This document shows, piece by piece, positions 25,826 to 35,269 of a stretch of 64,000 nt of DNA. Origin of the DNA: Paenibacillus roseus (GTDB lineage Bacteria > Bacillota > Bacilli > Paenibacillales > Paenibacillaceae); assembly GCF_016424485.1 (NCBI RefSeq), contig NZ_JAELUP010000006.1:32859-96858 (forward strand), given 5' to 3'. The translations under genes and the position numbers were made by a program. Under the pieces are notes generated by a model, which did no database searches, was not told the DNA's origin, and saw only the letters and a program-made list of their open reading frames with translations. The stretch's first letter is position 1. Every line of letters begins with the position of its first letter.

Positions 25826-27202
25826 ATGATCGATGCGAAAATCGTTCAAATCCAGCGCCAGGCGGAGGCAAGGGCTGATGAATTGATTAGCCTCCTGGCC
25901 CGGTTGGTCGCATTTCCGACCGTCAGCCCTCCAGCCCGGAATACAGCTTCAGCGCAAATGTTTGTAAAGAAGCAGTTGGAAGCGAGCGGATTTGAGGCGG
26001 AGCTTTGGGAGGTTTTTCCGGGTGACCCCAATGTAACGGCAATGAAGAAGGGAACAGCGAGCGGGGATTTTTGCAGTCTTCTGCTAAACGGCCACATCGA
26101 TGTAGCAGAAGTCGGCGATGACCGGGAATGGCAGTCTAATCCGTTCAAGCTGAAGCTTCAGGATGGTCGGTTGTACGGACGCGGGACTGCAGATATGAAG
26201 GGTGGTATTGCTGCGCTGCTGTTCGCTCTGCGGTTGCTCCACGACGCAGGCGTGGAGCTTAAAGGAGATGTATGCTTTCAATCCGTCATCGGGGAGGAAG
26301 CAGGCGAGGCCGGAACGCTATCCTGTACGGAACGGGGTTGCAGCGCAGACTTTGCTATTGTAGCCGATACAAGCTCGATGCAAATTCAGGGACAAGGCGG
26401 TGTCATTACCGGGTGGGTAACGGTGCAAAGCCCGGTCACTCATCATGATGGCGTGCGGCACAAAATGATTCATGCGGGCGGCGGTCTCCATGGAGCAAGC
26501 GCAATCGAAAAAATGGCAAAGCTGATCTCCGCCCTGCAGGAACTGGAGCGGCATTGGGCTGTGACGAAGTCGTATCCGGGTTTTCCGCCCGGGTCCAATA
26601 CCATTAATCCCGCTGTTATCGAAGGCGGGCGTCATGCAGCCTTTATCGCAGACCGCTGCTCGTTGTGGATAACGGTTCATTTTTATCCGGATGAGAATTA
26701 TGAAGACGTAACTGCCGAGATTGAGGAACATCTGCTCAGAGCGGCTGCTGCTGATCCTTGGCTGCGCGACCATCCGCCTTCGTTCCGCTGGGGCGGTCGT
26801 TCGATGCTGGAGGAACAGGGCGAAATATTCCCTTCGCTTGAGCTTGATACAAACCATGAAGGGGTCGGAGCGTTGTCGGCATCCCATGCCAGACTGCTGG
26901 GCAAAGCGCCCCGAACAGGGATGAGTCCGACAGTTACAGATGCAGGATGGCTTGGCAGGGCAGGAATTCCAACGGTTCTTTACGGACCGGGTAAGCTGGA
27001 GCACGCCCATGCGGTGGACGAAAGTATTGATCTGCGCGAACTGATCGATTATGCGAAGGTAATGATCGGATTTATTGCCGACTGGTGCAATCGGCCGAAG
27101 GCGGAAGCGGCGCAGCAGACGAATGCGACTGCTGAATCGGCACAATTCGAGACAGGGATAATGGTTAAGGAAGGGTGGGCCTGGCAAGATGGAACGCTTT
27201 AG
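25826..27202 (+). CDS. ylmB: M20-family hydrolase, probable formylaminopyrimidine deformylase
   Basis: 458-residue metal-dependent M20/ArgE-type hydrolase. The metal site shows NGHIDVAE (His90, Asp92), GRGTADMKGG (Asp near 124) and GEEAGEAGT (the catalytic Glu pair near 158). The B. subtilis/B. halodurans homologue YlmB removes the formyl group from N-formyl-4-amino-5-aminomethyl-2-methylpyrimidine, a breakdown product of thiamin. The position here, first gene after a TPP riboswitch and overlapping tenA, with thiZXY next, makes this role very likely. ATG at 25826 follows AAGGAGGAG. An acetylornithine deacetylase role is possible by sequence alone but does not fit the context. Confidence 0.85.
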   Translation: MIDAKIVQIQRQAEARADELISLLARLVAFPTVSPPARNTASAQMFVKKQLEASGFEAELWEVFPGDPNVTAMKKGTASGDFCSLLLNGHIDVAEVGDDREWQSNPFKLKLQDGRLYGRGTADMKGGIAALLFALRLLHDAGVELKGDVCFQSVIGEEAGEAGTLSCTERGCSADFAIVADTSSMQIQGQGGVITGWVTVQSPVTHHDGVRHKMIHAGGGLHGASAIEKMAKLISALQELERHWAVTKSYPGFPPGSNTINPAVIEGGRHAAFIADRCSLWITVHFYPDENYEDVTAEIEEHLLRAAAADPWLRDHPPSFRWGGRSMLEEQGEIFPSLELDTNHEGVGALSASHARLLGKAPRTGMSPTVTDAGWLGRAGIPTVLYGPGKLEHAHAVDESIDLRELIDYAKVMIGFIADWCNRPKAEAAQQTNATAESAQFETGIMVKEGWAWQDGTL

Positions 27203-27860
27203 CGAGAGATTATACTGCTCAGTAGCCGATGTATGGGGCAAATGCCATGAACATCCGTTTTTGGCGGGGCTGCGTGACGGAACGCTGGAACCGGAATCTT
27301 TTATTTACTATATGAAGCAAGACTACGTCTATCTGATCGATTATGCCAAAATGTTTGCTTACGGCAGTCTGAAAGCGCGCGACCTGGAGACCATCTCCAG
27401 GTTTGCTGAGTTGCTCCATTCTACATTGAATGTGGAGATGGAACTGCATCGGGAGTATGCGGAGCGATTTGGCATTTCCCGCGAGGAACTGGAGAGTACG
27501 GTGGCGGCTCCCACGACAGTCGCCTACACCAAATATATGCTGGATACTGCGGCAAGCGGCTCGCTGGCAGAGGTTGTAGCAGCGCTATTGCCCTGCATGT
27601 GGAGCTACCGGGAAATCGGCACCGCGTTTGCGCGCTATCCGGGCAGCCTGGATCATCCGCTGTACAGGGATTGGATTTTAATGTACAGCTCGGAGGAATT
27701 CGGACAACTGACAGAATGGACTGTAAGTTTGATCGACCGTCTGGCGGAGGGTCTGCCGGAACGTGAGCTAGCCAAGCTGGAGGAGCACTTCATCATTACG
27801 TCCAAGTTCGAATATTTGTTCTGGGATATGGCGTATCGTCAGGAGATGTGGCCGATTTGA
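27189..27860 (+). CDS. tenA: Aminopyrimidine aminohydrolase (thiaminase II)
   Basis: 223-residue TenA protein. It converts 4-amino-5-aminomethyl-2-methylpyrimidine to HMP in thiamin salvage. The known catalytic residues are all visible: Asp45 (MKQDYVYL), Cys136 (LLPCMWSYREIG) and Glu208 (FEYLFWDMAY), matching Asp44, Cys135 and Glu205 of B. subtilis TenA. The start overlaps the end of the deformylase gene by 14 bp, so the two successive enzymes are made together. Confidence 0.95.
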   Translation: MERFSERLYCSVADVWGKCHEHPFLAGLRDGTLEPESFIYYMKQDYVYLIDYAKMFAYGSLKARDLETISRFAELLHSTLNVEMELHREYAERFGISREELESTVAAPTTVAYTKYMLDTAASGSLAEVVAALLPCMWSYREIGTAFARYPGSLDHPLYRDWILMYSSEEFGQLTEWTVSLIDRLAEGLPERELAKLEEHFIITSKFEYLFWDMAYRQEMWPI

Positions 27861-28678
27861 GTGAAAATCGTACACGTATAGTGTCGGATCAAGCGCCGCG
27901 AGCCTTGACGGTGAGCGGCCTGAGCTATTCATTTGCGGGTGGGCCTGTCCTGTTTGACAAGCTGGACTTCAGCGTCCAGGCTGGAGAGTTCGTCGCGCTG
28001 CTTGCTCCAAGTGGAGCAGGGAAGACGACGTTGTTCCGACTGTTGGCCGGACTTGTGAAGCCTGATGCAGGGGAAATCCGATTAGGCGGCTCCTCTGAGT
28101 CACAGTCTCCAGGTCAAAAACGCCGTATCGGGTATATGCCGCAGCGGGATTGCCTGATGTCTTGGAGAAACGTACTGGATAACGCCGCGCTTGGCCTGGA
28201 ACTGTCAGGCGTCCCCAGGCAGGAAGCACGCAGGAGGGTGCGCGAGCTGCTGCCTTCGTTCGGGCTGGAGGGCACAGAGCAGAAGCGGCCCCATGAGCTG
28301 TCGGGCGGCATGAGGCAGCGCGTATCTTTCCTTCGTTCGCTTCTGAGCGGCGGTGATCCGCTGCTGCTCGATGAACCATTCAGTGCTCTTGATGCCATGA
28401 CAAGAGCGAGTATGCAGGAATGGCTGCTGCAGATTTGGGAACAGCATCGCAAGACCGTGCTTTTCATCACGCATGATGTCGATGAGGCGCTCTTGCTGTC
28501 AGACCGCGTACTCGTGGCAGCCACATCGCCAATCTCTTCATTGCAGCAAGTTGCAGTCGGTCTGCAGCGGCCCCGGGATTACAGCGCGGTACTGGAGCCT
28601 TCTTTTATTCAACTGAAACGCCAAATCCTGGAGCAGCTTGGCCGTACGCCGGTTATCAAGGAAGGTGCTGGCCAATGA
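27848..28678 (+). CDS. thiZ: Thiamin-pyrimidine ABC importer, ATPase
   Basis: 276-residue ABC ATPase with Walker A APSGAGKTT, signature LSGGMRQRVSFLRSL and Walker B LLLDEPFSALDAM, of the nitrate/sulfonate/taurine importer type. With the next two genes it forms the ThiXYZ importer for formylaminopyrimidine described in B. halodurans. The start is ambiguous: GTG at 27848 lies very close to AGGAG, while TTG at 27857 overlaps the tenA stop with a longer spacing. Either way it is translationally coupled to tenA and under the riboswitch. Confidence 0.92.
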   Translation: MADLSENRTRIVSDQAPRALTVSGLSYSFAGGPVLFDKLDFSVQAGEFVALLAPSGAGKTTLFRLLAGLVKPDAGEIRLGGSSESQSPGQKRRIGYMPQRDCLMSWRNVLDNAALGLELSGVPRQEARRRVRELLPSFGLEGTEQKRPHELSGGMRQRVSFLRSLLSGGDPLLLDEPFSALDAMTRASMQEWLLQIWEQHRKTVLFITHDVDEALLLSDRVLVAATSPISSLQQVAVGLQRPRDYSAVLEPSFIQLKRQILEQLGRTPVIKEGAGQ

Positions 28679-29445
28679 AGAAAAGCGTCAAGACTGTGCT
28701 TCCGGTCTTCCTATTCATCTTGCTGCTTGCCGCACTGTGGGAGCTGTTGACAACTGTATTCGAGGTTCCGCATTATATCGTTCCGCGCTTGTCGGATGTC
28801 CTGGCTTCGTTATGGGAGAATCGGCTGCTGCTCGGGCGTCACTTTGTTCTTACTCTGGGCGAGGCGCTGCTCGGTCTTGGGTTATCTGTTTTGTTTGGGG
28901 TCTCGATTGCCATATGGATGGAGCGGTTCAATCTGGCCAAGCGTACGCTGTACCCGTTGATTATGGCTTCGCAGACGATCCCGATCATTGCCCTGTCTCC
29001 GATTATGGTCATGTGGTTCGGGTACGGAGTTTGGAGCAAAATATCTGTTGTTATATTGTTCACCTTTTTCCCGATTGCAGTGAATACCTCGGATGGGTTC
29101 CGCACGGCTGATCCGGGAATTGGCGAGTTAATGCGCACGATGGGGGCGAGCAAGCGAGATCTGTTCCTGAAATGGAAGATCCCGTCCGCGTTGCCGGGTT
29201 TCTTCACCGGGTTCAAGCTCGCAGCTACGATAAGTGTAGGCGGAGCGGCGCTCGGTGAATGGCTTGGCGGGGAATCCGGCCTAGGCGTCTACACCAAACG
29301 AGCTTCCAACATGCTGCGGGGAGAAGCTGTATTTTCTGGTGTGCTGCTGCTATCGCTGATGGGGATTTTGCTGTTCCTGGCTGTACGCTGGTTGGAGAGC
29401 AAGGTGCTTGCCAAGCGAGGTTCAAGCGATGAAAAAGAGATGTAA
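28675..29445 (+). CDS. thiX: Thiamin-pyrimidine ABC importer, permease
   Basis: 256-residue membrane permease with about six helices and the coupling loop ELMRTMGASKRDLFLKWKIPSALPGFFTGFKLAATISVGGA. It belongs to the SsuC/TauC-like group, where ThiX falls. It overlaps the ATPase gene by 4 bp (ATGA) and is followed 23 bp later by the binding-protein gene. It moves the pyrimidine captured by ThiY across the membrane. Confidence 0.92.
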   Translation: MKKSVKTVLPVFLFILLLAALWELLTTVFEVPHYIVPRLSDVLASLWENRLLLGRHFVLTLGEALLGLGLSVLFGVSIAIWMERFNLAKRTLYPLIMASQTIPIIALSPIMVMWFGYGVWSKISVVILFTFFPIAVNTSDGFRTADPGIGELMRTMGASKRDLFLKWKIPSALPGFFTGFKLAATISVGGAALGEWLGGESGLGVYTKRASNMLRGEAVFSGVLLLSLMGILLFLAVRWLESKVLAKRGSSDEKEM

Positions 29446-29468
29446 ATAAAAAAGGGGAGAATCTACTA

Positions 29469-30500
29469 ATGAAATTTCAATTCTGGATGAAGCGCGCCTC
29501 TCTGGTCTTGTCACTGGTACTGGTTGCGAGCGCAATGGCTGGCTGTGGAAAATCGGAATCACAAACCGGCGGGGTAACGGAGCCGGGTGTGGCCAAGCAG
29601 GAAGAAACGGAGCTTACGGTGCTGCTGGACTGGTATCCGAATGCAGTGCATTCCTTCTTAATTGCCGCTGAGGAGCAAGGGTATTTCAAAGAAGCCGGTC
29701 TGAAGGTCAAGCTGCAAACTCCGGCAGACACGAATGACGCGCTCAAACTCGTCGCTACGGGCAAGGCTGATCTGGCGATCAGTTACCAAATGCAAGTTGC
29801 GATTTCACGCTCGGAGAATATTCCGATTGTATCTGTGGGGTCCATTGTGCGGCACCCGCTTAATCAACTGTTTGTACTGGAATCCTCCGGTGTGAAAAGT
29901 CCAAAGGATCTGGAGGGCAAGTCGATCGGCTATCCGTCCGTGCCGCTGGATGAGTCCATTGTGAAGACGATGGTGGAAGGCGACGGCGGAGACGCGTCCA
30001 AGCTGAATTTCGTGGATATCGGCTGGGACCTGATTCCGGCGATGACAACCAAGCGGGTTGATGCTATTATTGGCGGCTATGTGAATCATGAGAAGTTGTT
30101 GCTGGAAAAGGAAGGCATCAAGCTGTTAGCCTTCGAACCGGCAAAATACGGCGTGCCTGACTACTATGAACTGGTATTTACGGCTAGTGAAGACGGTCTA
30201 AATAAGAACAGCGCGACGATCAAAAAATTTCTGGAGGCCGCTGCCAAAGGCCAGGAATATACCGCGAAGCATCCGCAAGAAGCGCTGCAGACGCTGCTTG
30301 ACAAGCAAAACAGCGACTTCCCGCTTGATCCGGACATTGAGAAGCAAAGTCTGGAAACGCTGCTTCCACTGATGGATGCAGGCTCTGAAGGATTCGGCAG
30401 CCAAACTGTGGAGTCTTGGCAGGCAGTTGTAGACTGGTTGAAAAAGCAAGGCCAACTCCGCAACGATGTAGATGTGGAAAAGGCATTCCGTAATTTATAA
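29469..30500 (+). CDS. thiY: Thiamin-pyrimidine-binding lipoprotein (NMT1/THI5-like)
   Basis: 343-residue lipoprotein. The signal ends in AMAGC (lipobox Cys26). The mature domain opens with TELTVLLDWYPNAVHSFLIAAEEQGYFKEAGLKVKLQTPADTNDALKLVATGKADLAI, the NMT1/THI5-like fold, whose WYPN motif is typical of the formylaminopyrimidine-binding ThiY. A GGGGAG ribosome site precedes the ATG. It is the surface receptor of the ThiXYZ importer. Confidence 0.93.
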   Translation: MKFQFWMKRASLVLSLVLVASAMAGCGKSESQTGGVTEPGVAKQEETELTVLLDWYPNAVHSFLIAAEEQGYFKEAGLKVKLQTPADTNDALKLVATGKADLAISYQMQVAISRSENIPIVSVGSIVRHPLNQLFVLESSGVKSPKDLEGKSIGYPSVPLDESIVKTMVEGDGGDASKLNFVDIGWDLIPAMTTKRVDAIIGGYVNHEKLLLEKEGIKLLAFEPAKYGVPDYYELVFTASEDGLNKNSATIKKFLEAAAKGQEYTAKHPQEALQTLLDKQNSDFPLDPDIEKQSLETLLPLMDAGSEGFGSQTVESWQAVVDWLKKQGQLRNDVDVEKAFRNL

Positions 30501-30504
30501 TTGC

Positions 30505-30531
30505 ATTAATTATTAATGTCATTAATTAAAT
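30505..30531. repeat. AT-rich palindrome between thiY and thiF
   Basis: CATTAAT-T-ATTAATG (30505-30519) is a perfect palindrome and is followed by another CATTAATTAA. There is no terminator-like T run. It separates the salvage part of the operon from the biosynthetic part. Confidence 0.3.
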
Positions 30532-30571
30532 TGAATTGAATTACTTACAGAAAGGAGGCGGCAGTAAGCTT

Positions 30572-31615
30572 ATGGAAGAGATGCAGATGGACAGCGAACA
30601 AATGAAACAACGTTATTCCCGGCAAATGCTATTTTCTCCAATTGGCGAAGCGGGTCAGCGAAAGCTGATGAACAGCGCTGTCCTGATCGTAGGCATGGGC
30701 GCTTTAGGCACCGTGCTGGCGAATCATCTGGTGCGGGCCGGAGTCGGCCATATTCGCATGGTTGACCGCGATTACGTGGAGAAGAGCAATCTTCAGCGGC
30801 AGCTGCTTTATGATGAGCAGGATGTGGTTCACATGTATCCCAAGGTCATTGCAGCCGAGAAGAAGCTGCGCATTGTCAATTCCACTGTGAAGCTGGAGCC
30901 CGTTGTTGCTGACGTTACACTCGCCAATATCGCTGAGCTGCTGGAAGGGATGGATCTGGTGCTTGATGGCACAGACAACTTCCAGACCCGATTTTTACTT
31001 AATGACGCCTGCTACAAAGCGGGCATCCCGTTCACCTATGGCGGGGCAGTCAGCTCTCGCGGGATGAGCGCGCTGTTCGTTCCGGGACGTACGCCATGTC
31101 TACGCTGCTTCATTCAAGCGGGGGATTCAGGCGGGGAGACCTGCGATACGATAGGGGTTATTGCCCCCGTCGTTGACATTGTTGCCTCCTATCAGGCGGT
31201 GGAGGCTATGAAGCTGCTCGTTGGCGCGGAGGATCAGCGCAGAAGCAGTCTTGTTACTTTTGATATCTGGCATAACCGGTTCTATGAATTGAAGTTTGGA
31301 GAGCCGCATCCCGGCTGTCCTTGCTGCCAACTGAAGCAGTATCCTGCGCTGGAATGGCGGGAAAGGGATGCAGCCGTTTCGCTGTGCGGACGGGAGACTG
31401 TACAGATTAGAGGGAATGCGCCGCTGGAACTGGCGGTGTGGAAGGAGCGGTTAAGTCCGATAGCCAGGGAGGTCACGCTGAATCCATTCCTGCTGCGTGT
31501 GGAACTGTCAGAGGGAGAACGGCTAGTCATGTTCCCGGACGGCCGCGTGCTGGTGCAGGGGACAGAAGATATTGTCAGAGCCAAGACGCTTTATGCCAGA
31601 TATATTGGACAATAA
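30572..31615 (+). CDS. thiF: ThiF-type adenylyltransferase for the sulfur carrier ThiS
   Basis: 347-residue E1-like enzyme of the ThiF/MoeB/HesA family. It shows RYSRQMLFSPIGEAGQRKL, the nucleotide motif VGMGALG, the catalytic region VDRDYVEKSNLQRQ and zinc cysteines in CLRC and CPCC. It adenylates the C-terminal glycine of ThiS so that sulfur can be loaded. The ATG at 30572 was chosen; AAAGGAGG lies 13 bp upstream, a slightly long spacing. MoeB-like function is excluded mainly by context among thi genes. The C-terminal tail beyond about residue 250 has no recognised domain. Confidence 0.92.
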   Translation: MEEMQMDSEQMKQRYSRQMLFSPIGEAGQRKLMNSAVLIVGMGALGTVLANHLVRAGVGHIRMVDRDYVEKSNLQRQLLYDEQDVVHMYPKVIAAEKKLRIVNSTVKLEPVVADVTLANIAELLEGMDLVLDGTDNFQTRFLLNDACYKAGIPFTYGGAVSSRGMSALFVPGRTPCLRCFIQAGDSGGETCDTIGVIAPVVDIVASYQAVEAMKLLVGAEDQRRSSLVTFDIWHNRFYELKFGEPHPGCPCCQLKQYPALEWRERDAAVSLCGRETVQIRGNAPLELAVWKERLSPIAREVTLNPFLLRVELSEGERLVMFPDGRVLVQGTEDIVRAKTLYARYIGQ

Positions 31616-31632
31616 ATGAAGGAGTGGGACCT

Positions 31633-32256
31633 ATGAAGGACTTTCGCCTGTATGCAATAACCGGGGAACAGTTTCATCCGGGACGCGATTTGATTGATGT
31701 GATGGAGCAGGCTATTCTGGGCGGCGTGGATATTATTCAACTGCGCGACAAGACGGGAAGCCGCGACGAAGTGCTGGCGAAGGCCCAGGCGTTGCGCGCG
31801 CTTACCAGGAAGCATAACGTTGCATTTATCGTCAATGATTATATTGATATTGCCATGGAATCGGATGCGGACGGCGTTCACTTGGGACAGGGAGACCTCT
31901 CTCTTGCAGAAGCGAGGAAAATTGTCGGCGACAAAATGATCGGAATTTCCACCCATGCGATAGAAGAGGCGCTGCTTGCCGAGGCGCAAGGGGCAGATTA
32001 CATCGGGGTAGGGCCTGTATTCCCCACGAAGACAAAGGTGGATGTGGTTGACCCTGTAACCGTTAATTATGTGCGTCAGGTCAGCGAGCAGATACGGATT
32101 CCATTTGTTGCTATCGGCGGAATCAAGCTGCACAATGTGGATGAAGTGATTGCCGCGGGGGCAACACGGATCTGTGCGGTAAGCGAGATTGTCGGCAGCA
32201 GCAATGTGAAGGAAACCTGCGAAGCCTTTCTCCGCAAGCTTGAGAGGGGGAAGTAA
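31633..32256 (+). CDS. thiE: Thiamine-phosphate synthase
   Basis: 207-residue TIM-barrel enzyme that joins HMP-PP and thiazole phosphate to make thiamin phosphate. Signatures are IIQLRDK, NDYIDIAMESDADGVHLGQGD, the substrate loop GVGPVFPTKTK and the phosphate loop AIGGI. The GPVFPTKTK loop supports ThiE and not the TenI paralogue. ATG at 31633 follows AAGGAG; the long open frame upstream of it overlaps thiF and is not real. Confidence 0.95.
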   Translation: MKDFRLYAITGEQFHPGRDLIDVMEQAILGGVDIIQLRDKTGSRDEVLAKAQALRALTRKHNVAFIVNDYIDIAMESDADGVHLGQGDLSLAEARKIVGDKMIGISTHAIEEALLAEAQGADYIGVGPVFPTKTKVDVVDPVTVNYVRQVSEQIRIPFVAIGGIKLHNVDEVIAAGATRICAVSEIVGSSNVKETCEAFLRKLERGK

Positions 32257-32261
32257 GCGGT

Positions 32262-32462
32262 ATGGAACTGATCATTAACGGCCAAACGCAGGTGCTGGAG
32301 CCGGCAGACACGATGGAGGATGTCATCAAACAGCTTGGCTTGCTTGGCAAGCCTCTCGTCGCAGAGGCGAACGGGGTTGTACTGACGGCAGAGCAGTGGG
32401 CAACGACTTCGGTTGTTCCGGGAATGCGGATCGAACTGGTTCATTTTGTAGGAGGGGGCTGA
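32262..32462 (+). CDS. thiS: Sulfur carrier protein
   Basis: 66-residue ubiquitin-like protein ending in Gly-Gly-Gly, as ThiS proteins do. It carries sulfur as a C-terminal thiocarboxylate, activated by ThiF, to ThiG for thiazole formation. It starts [22 protein letters not shown]. It lies 5 bp after thiE and 5 bp before thiG. Confidence 0.95.
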   Translation: MELIINGQTQVLEPADTMEDVIKQLGLLGKPLVAEANGVVLTAEQWATTSVVPGMRIELVHFVGGG

Positions 32463-32467
32463 CAGCT

Positions 32468-33247
32468 ATGAGTCAGGATAAGCTGGTCATCGGCGGAAAA
32501 GCTTTATCGTCACGTATTTTTATCGGGACGGGATTGTTTCCGAATCCGTTCGTTCAGAAAGAAGCGATTCGAGCCTCCGGCTCGGAGGTGCTTACATTTG
32601 CGATACGCCGAATCAACCTGGAGGCGACAGAGGACGATTCAATCTTGCAGCATTTGGAGGAAGGCAGCTATACGTTCCTCCCGAATACTTCCGGCGCAAG
32701 GACGGCGGACGAAGCGGTTCGTATTGCGCGGCTGGCCCGTGCGTCAGGATTGAGCGACTGGATCAAGGTGGAAATCAGCGCGAACGAGCGCACGCTGCTG
32801 CCTGATCCGATCGAGACGCTCAAGGCGACGGAAATTTTGGTGAAAGAGGGCTTCACTGTGCTTCCCTACACCTCGGATGATCCGATTTTGTGCAAGCGCC
32901 TGGAGGAAGCGGGCGCAGCGGCAGTCATGCCGGGGGCCGCGCCGATTGGCACGGGGCTAGGTATTTTGAACCCGTATCATATCGGGCTTATTGTAGAGGA
33001 AGCCACGGTCCCGATTATTGTGGATGCAGGACTCGGCTCTGCCAGCGATGTCGCGCAGGCGATGGAGCTTGGTGTCAGCGGCGTGCTGATGAATACTCCG
33101 GTTGCGAAAGCGAAGGACCCGGCGATGATGGCGCGTGCCATGAAGCTGGCTGTGGAGGCTGGCCGGTTATCCTACCTGTCTGGCCGGATTGCCAAAAAGA
33201 AGTACGCGACCGCAAGCAGCGGCCTGGAGCAGTTTATTGTCAAATAA
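32468..33247 (+). CDS. thiG: Thiazole synthase
   Basis: 259-residue TIM-barrel enzyme that builds thiazole phosphate from DXP, dehydroglycine and ThiS-bound sulfur. The Schiff-base lysine is Lys100 in DWIKVEI, and the phosphate loops [14 protein letters not shown] and [18 protein letters not shown] are present. ATG at 32468 was selected because AGGAGG lies upstream within the end of thiS; the longer frame from 32396 overlaps thiS. Confidence 0.96.
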   Translation: MSQDKLVIGGKALSSRIFIGTGLFPNPFVQKEAIRASGSEVLTFAIRRINLEATEDDSILQHLEEGSYTFLPNTSGARTADEAVRIARLARASGLSDWIKVEISANERTLLPDPIETLKATEILVKEGFTVLPYTSDDPILCKRLEEAGAAAVMPGAAPIGTGLGILNPYHIGLIVEEATVPIIVDAGLGSASDVAQAMELGVSGVLMNTPVAKAKDPAMMARAMKLAVEAGRLSYLSGRIAKKKYATASSGLEQFIVK

Positions 33248-33282
33248 TGTGCAACGCTACCATGGAAAGAGATGAGACAGCA

Positions 33283-34413
33283 ATGACAGAAACGGTTATC
33301 GTCCTGGGCGGGGGCATTATCGGCTTGTCCTGCGCTTTCGAGCTGCAAAGACGAGGCCATCAGGTGACAGTACTTGAGACCAGGCGCTGCGGCGGACAAG
33401 CATCCGGCGCTGCAGCAGGAATGCTCGCTCCGTTTTCAGAGAATGTGGAAGGGCCGGATGAATTTTTCCGGTTTTGCCGGGAAAGTCTTCGTCTATACCC
33501 GGATTGGCAGGGGGTGGTGCGGGATGTCTCCGGGAGGGATTTCGAATATACCGCCTCGGGCAGCTTGTATGTTGCCAGCCATGCGGCAGATTTGCTAGTT
33601 CTGGAAGGAAGGCTGCTGTGGCAGCGCGAACACGGCTCATCCGGTCGGCTGGTTGAAGGAACTGAACTGCAAAGTCTGGAGCCCATGCTTTCGCGTCATA
33701 TGCTTGCGGGGCTGTATACGCCGGAAGAAAGCCATGTGTATGCCCCGGATTTTGTGAAGGCGCTGGAGCAGGGCTGCCGCAGGCTGGGTGTGCACATTCA
33801 TGAGGAGTTGGAGCAGCTTGAGCTGGCGGAGTTCGAGCGGGAAGTGCTTGTACAAGCGGCTGACGGCAGGATGTTCAGCGCTGGGCGACTGCTGGTCTGC
33901 TCAGGAGCCTGGGCACAGGAACTGGCGGTGACGCTCGGAATACGGATTCCGATCTATCCGATCCGGGGGCAGATTTGCGCTTACCGAATGGAAGTTCATC
34001 AGCCGGTCAGGCATATGGTATTCGGGCCGCAGGGCTATCTGGTCGCCAAGGCCAATTCGACTGTTGTATGCGGGGCATCCGAGGATGTCGCGGGATACGA
34101 TACCACGGTGACGGAGCGCGGAATTGAACGGCTCAGGAGATGGAACAGGCAGCTGTTCCCGCATCTCGAGCATACGGAGCCGTTCCATCGTTGGGCCGGG
34201 TTGCGTCCAGCTACCCAGGACGGGCTGCCGTTGATCGGCAAGCTGGCCTCTGCTGACCGAATTGTCATGGCAGCCGGGCACTACCGCAACGGCATCTTGC
34301 TTAGTCCGGCAACGGCAATGCTGGCGGCAGATATCATCGAAGGCAAGCCGTATCCGGCCTTTAATGAGGCGTTCAAGCCGGAGCGGTTTGGTACAGCAAT
34401 AGGCTATTATTAA
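33283..34413 (+). CDS. thiO: Glycine oxidase
   Basis: 376-residue FAD-dependent D-amino-acid-oxidase-like enzyme that oxidises glycine to the imine used by ThiG. The N-terminal Rossmann motif is VIVLGGGIIGLSCAFELQRRGHQVTVLE, followed by GQASGAAAGMLAPF, a ThiO hallmark. The C-terminal FAD contact is ATQDGLPLIG ... AGHYRNGILLSPAT. ATG at 33283 was chosen by family length; its ribosome site (GAGATGAG) is weak. An upstream ATG at 33262 also lacks one. Confidence 0.95.
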   Translation: MTETVIVLGGGIIGLSCAFELQRRGHQVTVLETRRCGGQASGAAAGMLAPFSENVEGPDEFFRFCRESLRLYPDWQGVVRDVSGRDFEYTASGSLYVASHAADLLVLEGRLLWQREHGSSGRLVEGTELQSLEPMLSRHMLAGLYTPEESHVYAPDFVKALEQGCRRLGVHIHEELEQLELAEFEREVLVQAADGRMFSAGRLLVCSGAWAQELAVTLGIRIPIYPIRGQICAYRMEVHQPVRHMVFGPQGYLVAKANSTVVCGASEDVAGYDTTVTERGIERLRRWNRQLFPHLEHTEPFHRWAGLRPATQDGLPLIGKLASADRIVMAAGHYRNGILLSPATAMLAADIIEGKPYPAFNEAFKPERFGTAIGYY

Positions 34414-34438
34414 TTCAGAATTGTGGGAGGGCTTCAAG

Positions 34439-35269
34439 ATGAGTACAGGGGAAGGGACGGCAGCATTGCCGCGGGCGCTGACCATTGCCGGCTCCGACAG
34501 CGGGGGCGGAGCCGGCATTCAGGCGGACCTCAAAACCTTTCAGGAGCTGGGTGTCTACGGGATGTCTGCCTTGACAGCAATTACTGCGCAGAATACGACC
34601 GGGGTTCAGGCAGTCTATCCGCTACAGCCGGAGGAAGTTGTCCAGCAAATTCGCTCAATTGGCAGCGATATCGGTACGGACGCGCTCAAGACAGGCATGC
34701 TGTTCAGCAGTGAAATTATCCGTGCAGTAGCCGGGGAAATCAGGGAGCAGGGCTGGACGAAGCTGGTGGTAGACCCGGTGATGATTGCCAAAGGCGGGGC
34801 GGCGCTGTTGCTCGAAGATGCGGTGCAGGCGATGAGAGAAGAGCTGTTCCCGCTGGCTGAAATCGTGACGCCCAATATCCCGGAAGCCGAGGTGCTGACC
34901 GGGGTGGAAATTCGCAATGAAGCGAGCAAGCGGGAGGCCGCGAAGCGGTTGGCGTTTTATGGCGCGCGGCATGTTATTATTAAGGGAGGACATGATCATG
35001 GGACAGAGGCGATCGATCTCTTGTATGACGGCCAAGGTTTCACCGAGCTTGCAGGCAGACGCATCGAGACTGGACGTACGCACGGCACCGGCTGTACATT
35101 TTCAGCGGCACTGGTTTCAGGATTGGCACAAGGCCTTGCCATTGACGCCGCATTAAAGCAGGCCAAGGCATTCATTCAGGCGGCGATCGAAGACGGCATC
35201 CGAATCGGTTCGGGTCATGGGCCGACCAACCATTGGGCATATCGCAGACGGATGGCCCTCCAATTCTGA
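34439..35269 (+). CDS. thiD: HMP kinase / HMP-phosphate kinase
   Basis: 276-residue ribokinase-like enzyme that phosphorylates HMP twice to HMP-PP. Family signatures are ALTIAGSDSGGGAGIQADLKTFQELGVYGMSALTAITAQNT, DPVMIAKGGAALL, VTPNIPEAEVLTG and the anion-hole motif TGRTHGTGCTFSAAL. The ATG at 34439 follows GGGAGGG by 8 bp; the open frame to 34421 has no site. It supplies the pyrimidine half for ThiE, using HMP from TenA. Confidence 0.95.
   Translation: MSTGEGTAALPRALTIAGSDSGGGAGIQADLKTFQELGVYGMSALTAITAQNTTGVQAVYPLQPEEVVQQIRSIGSDIGTDALKTGMLFSSEIIRAVAGEIREQGWTKLVVDPVMIAKGGAALLLEDAVQAMREELFPLAEIVTPNIPEAEVLTGVEIRNEASKREAAKRLAFYGARHVIIKGGHDHGTEAIDLLYDGQGFTELAGRRIETGRTHGTGCTFSAALVSGLAQGLAIDAALKQAKAFIQAAIEDGIRIGSGHGPTNHWAYRRRMALQF

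Noticed and set aside
32890..33282. Long N-terminal extension of the thiO frame into thiG
   Set aside because: The extension overlaps thiG in another frame and is rich in random-looking residues; the FAD-binding domain starts directly after the ATG at 33283.
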